A stretch of 64,000 nucleotides of DNA from NCBI GenBank assembly GCA_963743825.1, contig CAVURC010000010.1, positions 309,392-373,391 of the forward strand. Direction: 5' to 3'. The DNA comes from Sva-07 sp963743825 (GTDB lineage Bacteria > Actinomycetota > Acidimicrobiia > Acidimicrobiales > Ilumatobacteraceae). The position numbers and the translations under genes are program-made. This document shows, piece by piece, positions 59,342 to 64,000 of the stretch. Each line of letters starts with the position of its first letter. Within the stretch, counting starts at the first letter, position 1. The notes beneath the pieces are model-generated. The model was given only the letters and a program-made list of their open reading frames with translations. It did not search any database and was not told where the DNA came from.

Positions 59342-60250
59342 GTGGTGATCGAGGCACATGGCCTCACGAAGCGGTTCGGTCGTACGGTCGCCGTTGACGA
59401 TCTGTCGTTCGAGGTGCGGCCCGGTGTCGTCACCGGCTTCCTGGGTCCGAATGGATCGGGCAAGAGCACGACGATGCGCCTGTTACTCGGGCTCGACCGG
59501 CCCGATGCCGGCACGGGCACGTTCGGCGGCCGCTCGTACCGATCCCTGCCGAACCCACTGTGCGAGGTGGGTGGCCTGCTCGACGCCTCGCATGCGCACC
59601 CCAGCAGGTCGGCGCGCAATCACCTCCGCTGGCTGGCGCTCATGGCCCGGCTGCCCCCGACCCGCGTCGACGAGGTGCTCGCCATGCTCGGCCTGACCGA
59701 GGTCGCCGACCGCAAGGTGGGGGGCTTCTCACTCGGCATGCGCCAGCGGCTCGGTCTGGCTGCAGCACTTCTGGGCGATCCCGCCGTGCTCATGCTCGAC
59801 GAGCCGGCCAACGGCCTCGACCCCGAGGGCATCCGCTGGATGCGCACCTTCCTCGAGTACCTGGCCTCGCAGGGCCGGACAGTCTTCGTGTCGAGCCACC
59901 TGCTCGGTGAGATGTCGCTCATGGCGGACGCACTCATCGTCATCGGGCGGGGCCGACTGATCCACAGCGGCGACGTCGCCAGCTTCGTCGGCCGCTTCAC
60001 CGAGCCCTCCGTACGGGTGCAGTCACCCGCTGCGAACGCACTGGCCGATGCGCTACGCCGCGCTGGAGCAGTCGTCGACGAGCACGGCACGACGCTGCAC
60101 GTCACCGGACTCGAGCCCCCCGCCATCGGAGCCGTCGCCTGGCGAGACGGTATCGAGCTCCACGAGCTCACGACCATCACCGCCTCACTCGAAGACGCCT
60201 TCATCGAAATCACCAAAGGCGACCAGGAATTCACGGGAACGGCGCCGTGA
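59342..60250 (+). CDS. ABC transporter ATP-binding protein
   Basis: 302 residues from the GTG at 59342 (59345 equally possible). Walker A is GFLGPNGSGKSTTMRLLLGL; the signature loop is KVGGFSLGMRQRLGLAAALL (FSLGMRQR instead of LSGGQ); Walker B is AVLMLDEPANGLDPEGIRW; the switch His is in VFVSSHLLGEM. The C-terminal ~80 residues resemble the DrrA/CcmA-type drug-export ATPases. Overlaps the permease by 4 nt. Confidence 0.92.
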   Translation: MVIEAHGLTKRFGRTVAVDDLSFEVRPGVVTGFLGPNGSGKSTTMRLLLGLDRPDAGTGTFGGRSYRSLPNPLCEVGGLLDASHAHPSRSARNHLRWLALMARLPPTRVDEVLAMLGLTEVADRKVGGFSLGMRQRLGLAAALLGDPAVLMLDEPANGLDPEGIRWMRTFLEYLASQGRTVFVSSHLLGEMSLMADALIVIGRGRLIHSGDVASFVGRFTEPSVRVQSPAANALADALRRAGAVVDEHGTTLHVTGLEPPAIGAVAWRDGIELHELTTITASLEDAFIEITKGDQEFTGTAP

Positions 60251-60987
60251 TCACGCTCGTCCGCGCCGAGTGGCTCAAGCTGCGCACCGTGGTCGGCAAC
60301 ATCGTGCTGCTGGCTCTGTCCGTGGCGCTACCGATCGGGTTCAGCATCCTCATCCCGCTGATCCTCCGCAAGGACCAACTGGGCGATGTCACACGCAACG
60401 ACCTCTTCAGCCTCGCCCTCTCCGGCCTCAGCATCGCCCAAGCGCTCGTCGGGGTGATCGGCGTGCAGCTGATCACGCAGGAGTTCCGCTTCACCCTGCG
60501 CCCCACGTTCTCCGCTGAGCCGAGGCGTCAGCGGGTGATGGCGGCCAAGGCCATCACGATCACCGTCGTCGGGCTGACCATCGGCGCGATCGCCGTGCCA
60601 ACCGGCCTCCTCATCGGCGGGTCGCTGCTCGAGGCTCGCGACTTCCCGTTCGAGTTCGGCGGTCCCGGATTCTGGCGGGCCGCCATCGGCGCGGTCGTGA
60701 TCACGGCCATCTACGGCCTGATCGGACTCGGACTCGGCGCCGTGCTGCGCAGCCCGGCCGCCGCCATCACGCTCTATGTCGTGTGGGTGATGCTGATCGA
60801 GGGCATCGTCTACGCCGTCGTACCCAAGGTCGGGCAGTACGCCCCGTTCCAGGCCGGCTCCCAGCTCTCCTCGATCGAACCGATCGAACCTGGCCTCGGA
60901 GCACTGTGGGGCGGCGTGCTCTTTGCCGCCTTCGCCACCGTGGTGGTGGCCACGGGCACGGTCCTCGTCACCAGACGCGACGCCTGA
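60247..60987 (+). CDS. ABC-2 type transporter permease
   Basis: 246 residues, GTG start overlapping the ATPase stop (GTGA). It opens LVRAEWLKLRTVVGNIVLLA, the usual ABC-2 permease beginning, and has six hydrophobic helices, such as VALPIGFSILIPLIL, GLSIAQALVGVIGVQLITQE, ITITVVGLTIGAIAVPTGLL and ALWGGVLFAAFATVVVATGT. QEFRFTLRPTFSAEPRRQRV is the typical cytoplasmic loop. Forms an export pump of unknown substrate with the ATPase. Confidence 0.87.
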   Translation: MITLVRAEWLKLRTVVGNIVLLALSVALPIGFSILIPLILRKDQLGDVTRNDLFSLALSGLSIAQALVGVIGVQLITQEFRFTLRPTFSAEPRRQRVMAAKAITITVVGLTIGAIAVPTGLLIGGSLLEARDFPFEFGGPGFWRAAIGAVVITAIYGLIGLGLGAVLRSPAAAITLYVVWVMLIEGIVYAVVPKVGQYAPFQAGSQLSSIEPIEPGLGALWGGVLFAAFATVVVATGTVLVTRRDA

Positions 60988-61183
60988 CGCGACGCCGACC
61001 ACTCCTCAGCCGATTGCCTCCGCGGTGCGCCGGCCGTCCTCGCGTTGTCCGCTGCTTGTTCTCGATTCACCATCGCAACACTCCATCGCGCTCCACGCTA
61101 GTATTACGGTTTCATGTCGAATCGGTGACGAAACATCATCAATCCGACACATCCACCAATTGCGGGCGCGATTGGAAACATCG

Positions 61184-61703
61184 ATGAACCCCTCCCCCCT
61201 CCGCCGCACGCGACGGATCCACAATCACCTCGGCGCATTCGGCATGACTGCAGTACTCGGGCTGTTCGGGATGACCGAGGTGGCGACACGGTGCGTCGCC
61301 GCCTGCTGCAGTTGCCCAGGTCTCGAATGTGCAGGCCTCGGTGGCCGCCTCGGTCAATGAGCAGCGGGCGAACGCCGGTCTCCCGCCGGTCAAGATCGAC
61401 GAGCGGCTGACCAGCGCCGCGCAAGCCCACGCGAACGACATCGCCCAACGACAGGTGCTGACCCACACCGGCTCCGACGGCACGAATGCGGGACAGCGGA
61501 TCAATGCGTACGGCTACGGCTGGACGACCTGGGCCGAGAACGCCGCTGCAGGGCAGCAGACCCCTGCCCAGGTCATGGATTCCTGGATGAACAGCGCCGG
61601 CCACCGAGCGAACATCCTCAATGGCAGCATGATCGACATCGGCATCGCTGCGGCGGCCGGTTCCAACGGTGTGACCTACTGGGTCATGGTGCTCGCCGCC
61701 TGA
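61184..61703 (+). pseudogene. secreted CAP-domain (SCP/PR-1, YkwD-like) protein, frameshifted in the signal peptide region
   Basis: About 172 residues from the ATG at 61184. The N-terminus is basic then hydrophobic (RRTRRIHNHLGAFGMTAVLG), a signal peptide. A shift near 61290 interrupts it; the correct frame continues SPPAAVAQVSNVQASVAASV. The CAP domain is complete: NEQRANAGLPPVKIDERLTS, AHANDIAQRQVLTHTGSDG, WAENAAAGQQTPAQVMDSWM and NSAGHRANILNGSMIDIGIA. The two His and two Glu of the CAP cavity are present. Extracellular; function in bacteria is mostly unknown. Confidence 0.8.
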
Positions 61704-61744
61704 CCACCGGCGGTGGGTTCGGGCCGAGCACCGAGCCGACACCT

Positions 61745-63331
61745 TCACCTCAGACGGCGCGCTCGCAGCACGATGTCGTCGACGTGGTGCGACGACGACG
61801 CGTGCCCGGGCGGACGACGTCGCCTTTCGTGGACCTCGATGTGCCAGTCAGCGGATTGGGTGAGCGAGGCCACGACATCGTCGACACGAACGTAGGCGTC
61901 GGGGTCGAATGCTCGGCTCTGCTGGTTCGTGTCGATCGGATGTCGCATCGGCTCGAGGTCGTGGCCGACGACGAGCAACGTGCCGCCGGGAGCGACCGCT
62001 GCGAGCATGTTGTCGATGCCGCGATTGTCCGGGGTTCGGGGAATCGATGCGTAGTGTGCGGTCACGAGGTCGTACTCGTCGGCGCCGAATGGTTGCCAGC
62101 CGTTCGCGTCGGCCTGGACACTGACGACCGAGCGGTCTCGCTCGGCGGAGATCGCGGCGATCCGGTCGACGGCGCGCTGTGAGATGTCGGTGGCCGTGAC
62201 GTGCCAGCCGTGGTCGGCAAGCCACAGTGCGTCGCCGCCTTCGCCGGCACCGACGTCGAGCGCCCTGCCGGGTTCGAGGCCGGTGACTTCGTGGACGAGC
62301 GTGCCGTTCGGATTGCCGCTCCACATCAGGGGACCGCTGTAGCGGTGATCCCAGTCGGCTTGGTTGGCCGTCGGCCACGACGTCGCGTCCATGTCGTCGC
62401 GAGCGAGGCTGAAGCTCATCATGCTGCCGACCCAGCTGCCGTTGGCCGCTGCCTGGAGGACCTGTTGGCTCGGATCGGTGACATTCCCGGCTGCATACAG
62501 CCCCGGGACCGACGTTTCGCCCGTTGGCTCGGTGTCGACGACGTCACCGAGACCGGTCGGATGCTCCACCGGAGCAACACCGAGCGACGCAAGGGCGTCG
62601 ATGCGTGGGCGGAATCGAGTACCGATCACGACCGCATCGGCCTCGACGCGCTCGCCGCCGGCCAGCTCGACCGCGACGATCCGGCCGTCATCGCCCGCGA
62701 TCACGCGCACGGCCCGTTCGTCGACGATTCGCACTCCAGCCGCCCGGAGCGCCCCGAGCTCAGGATGTTCGGCGCTGACGCCGCTGTGAAGGACCATCGT
62801 CAATCGCTCGCTGAGTTGGCGGAACAGTCCGGCCGTGTGGAGACCCATCGGGTGGCTGACGATCTGAACGATGCGCTGGTCGCGAACCTCGTAGCCGTGG
62901 CAGAACGGGCAGTGGATCACGCCGCGCCCCCAGTGTTCGGCGAGCCCGTCGATGTCGGGGAGTTCGTCGATCAGGCCCGTCGCGGCGAGTACCCGACGAG
63001 CGACCACGGTGTGGCCGCCGACGAGCGTGACCCGGAAGCGGTCGTCACCGGCGCGAGTGACCTCGGCGGCTCGGCCGTCGAGCACTTCGACGCCGTAGCC
63101 GCGGACCTCCTCGCGCGCGATCGAGCTGAAGTCGGATGGTGCAACACCGTCGTGGCCGAGGTAGCTGTGCATGTGCGCGGCGGGAGCGTTGCGTGGCTCG
63201 CCCGCATCGATGACGATCACCGATCGTCGTTGCCGTGCGAGTTGGAGCGCTGCGGCGAGGCCGGCCGCCGACCCCCCGATCACGGCGACATCGCAATGTC
63301 GCTCGACGGTACGTGGTTCGTGGTCACTCAT
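61745..63331 (-). CDS. fusion: thioredoxin-reductase-like FAD oxidoreductase + class I SAM methyltransferase
   Basis: 528 residues from the ATG at 63331. Residues about 10-320: FAD-binding loop DVAVIGGSAAGLAAALQLAR, the redox motif HCPFCHGYEVRDQRIV (C-x2-C), FRPRIDALASLGVAPVE and the C-terminal FAD segment VPGLYAAGNVTDPSQQVLQA. Residues about 335-528: methyltransferase motif I EPGRALDVGAGEGGDALWLA, then WHVTATDISQRAVDRIA, EYDLVTAHYASIPRTP and GGTLLVVGHDLEPMRHPID. No frame break joins the halves; the fusion is genuine. The same two-domain protein is known in other actinobacteria. Joint chemistry, perhaps thiol or selenium/arsenic-type methylation, is speculative. Divergent from an XRE-cupin regulator. 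Confidence 0.87.
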   Translation of the reverse strand: MSDHEPRTVERHCDVAVIGGSAAGLAAALQLARQRRSVIVIDAGEPRNAPAAHMHSYLGHDGVAPSDFSSIAREEVRGYGVEVLDGRAAEVTRAGDDRFRVTLVGGHTVVARRVLAATGLIDELPDIDGLAEHWGRGVIHCPFCHGYEVRDQRIVQIVSHPMGLHTAGLFRQLSERLTMVLHSGVSAEHPELGALRAAGVRIVDERAVRVIAGDDGRIVAVELAGGERVEADAVVIGTRFRPRIDALASLGVAPVEHPTGLGDVVDTEPTGETSVPGLYAAGNVTDPSQQVLQAAANGSWVGSMMSFSLARDDMDATSWPTANQADWDHRYSGPLMWSGNPNGTLVHEVTGLEPGRALDVGAGEGGDALWLADHGWHVTATDISQRAVDRIAAISAERDRSVVSVQADANGWQPFGADEYDLVTAHYASIPRTPDNRGIDNMLAAVAPGGTLLVVGHDLEPMRHPIDTNQQSRAFDPDAYVRVDDVVASLTQSADWHIEVHERRRRPPGHASSSHHVDDIVLRARRLR

Positions 63332-63369
63332 GCCGCTCGACGCTATGGTGTTCGGCGGATTGCGCAACA

Positions 63370-63392
63370 GGTCTTGCAGTATTCGCAAGACC
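63370..63392. promoter_or_regulatory. inverted-repeat operator candidate in the divergent promoter region
   Basis: GGTCTTGC (63370-63377), AGTATTC, GCAAGACC (63385-63392) is a perfect 8-bp inverted repeat. It is preceded by the palindrome TTGCGCAA at 63360-63367. It lies midway between the fusion gene and the XRE-cupin gene, a natural site for autoregulation and control of both. Confidence 0.5.
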
Positions 63393-63407
63393 AGAGAGGG
63401 GTAGTCG

Positions 63408-63980
63408 GTGGAGAGTGAGATGCTCGAGATCGAGAAGGTGGTGCGAACACGGCTGCGCAGCCTGCGCAACACACTCGGACTGTCACTCGATGAGGTGGCC
63501 GCCCGAACGAACCTGAGCGCGTCGACGATCAGCCGAGTCGAGACCGGCAATCGGACGATCAGCCTCGATGTGCTCGTGCCGCTCGCTCGCGCACTCCACG
63601 TCGACCTCGACTCGCTCCTCGACGTGAAGAACGATGACGACGTCGTGATCCGTCCATCGCCGAGCGCGATGTCCGACGGAATCACGACGTGGATGCTGAG
63701 CCGAGCGACGGGAACGACGATCGCGATGAAGATGCGACTCGAACCCACCGAGCGAACTCCGCCGCAGCAGGTGCATCCCGGTCACGACTGGTTCGTCGTC
63801 ATCGAAGGTCGCGTACGTTTGCTGCTCGGCGACCGCGAACTGATCGTCGAAACCGGCGAGGCCGCCGAGTTCGCCACGATGACACCTCATGCCGTCGCGG
63901 CCATCGATACGCCGGCCGAATTGGTCATGATCTTCGACCGCGACGGCCAACGCGCCCACGTCCACAACGAATCGACGTGA
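63408..63980 (+). CDS. XRE-family regulator with C-terminal cupin domain
   Basis: 190 residues from the GTG at 63408; the ATG at 63420, with GGAGAG 4 nt upstream, may be the true start. HTH (about 10-65): LRSLRNTLGLSLDEVAARTN and LSASTISRVETGNRTISLDV. Cupin (about 105-180): VHPGHDWFVVIEGRVRLLLG and EAAEFATMTPHAVAAIDTP, with His residues at the usual metal positions. A one-component sensor; it probably controls the divergent fusion gene and itself through the inverted repeat in between. Confidence 0.9.
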   Translation: MESEMLEIEKVVRTRLRSLRNTLGLSLDEVAARTNLSASTISRVETGNRTISLDVLVPLARALHVDLDSLLDVKNDDDVVIRPSPSAMSDGITTWMLSRATGTTIAMKMRLEPTERTPPQQVHPGHDWFVVIEGRVRLLLGDRELIVETGEAAEFATMTPHAVAAIDTPAELVMIFDRDGQRAHVHNEST

Positions 63981-64000
63981 CCAGCTCCGACCTGGTGGGG

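Overview
The window is high-GC bacterial DNA with short intergenic gaps, many GTG starts and many 1-8 nt gene overlaps. It carries a putative F420-dependent LLM oxidoreductase, a 13E12/DUF222-type HNH gene, a Tat/lipobox dioxygenase-like protein, PepSY proteins under an OmpR-type two-component system, and an actinobacterial-style kdp operon. I infer an actinobacterium, most likely Acidimicrobiia (Ilumatobacter-like). That is inference from gene content; no rRNA is present. The only RNA gene is a tRNA-Val(UAC).

Layout. 1-6.5 kb: ThuA-like protein (cut by the window edge), a phosphohistidine-domain protein, SRPBCC protein, and three oxidoreductases (MDR, zinc alcohol dehydrogenase, SDR). 6.5-14.2 kb: a Cys-rich protein of a family I do not recognise, a two-component system, a double-PepSY exported protein and an exported dioxygenase-like protein; three intergenic regions here share a tandem motif that could be the regulator's operator. 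14.2-20 kb: methyltransferase, STAS and HATPase partner-switching proteins, cation/proton antiporter, K+ channel, VOC protein. 19.9-35.3 kb: a molybdoenzyme island. It starts with mobB and an exported three-subunit type II molybdoenzyme (Asp Mo ligand, NxrB/NarH-like beta, heme-b gamma) resembling the Nitrospira-type nitrite oxidoreductase/nitrate reductase branch, then a TorD-type chaperone, YwiC-like protein and a RIC di-iron repair protein. It continues with a tightly overlapped operon: NarI-like cytochrome b, NasC/NarB-type molybdoenzyme (Cys ligand), polyferredoxin subunit, Rieske protein, small membrane protein, SLAC1/TehA-type channel and an mraY paralogue. 35.3-42.4 kb: hydrolase, Phd/VapC-type toxin-antitoxin pair, P450, NTF2-like, SDR, LLM oxidoreductase, tRNA-Val, amidase. 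42.4-51 kb: two glycosidases, a pair of carboxymuconolactone-decarboxylase-like proteins (one with an in-frame UGA at its second redox Cys: a selenoprotein candidate), kinase, IMPase, two unknowns, sulfotransferase. 51-59.1 kb: kdp operon on the minus strand (62-aa protein-F-A-B-C-D-E). 59.3-64 kb: ABC exporter, CAP-domain protein, a thioredoxin-reductase/methyltransferase fusion and its divergent XRE-cupin regulator.

A strong overall feature is the number of single-base frameshifts in otherwise well conserved genes: roughly twenty genes, densest in kdpA, kdpB and kdpD. Most are +1 insertions, often in short homopolymers, and the reading frame resumes with intact conserved motifs. I read these mainly as sequencing or assembly errors, not gene decay. 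Broken genes are therefore given as one span with the frameshift position noted.

The two molybdoenzyme systems probably work together in nitrogen-oxyanion respiration or oxidation: an exported Nxr/Nar-like complex, a cytoplasmic Nas-type enzyme wired to the membrane through FeS, Rieske and b-type subunits, an anion channel, cofactor maturation (MobB, TorD) and repair of nitrosative damage (RIC). Substrate and direction of reaction cannot be decided from sequence alone.
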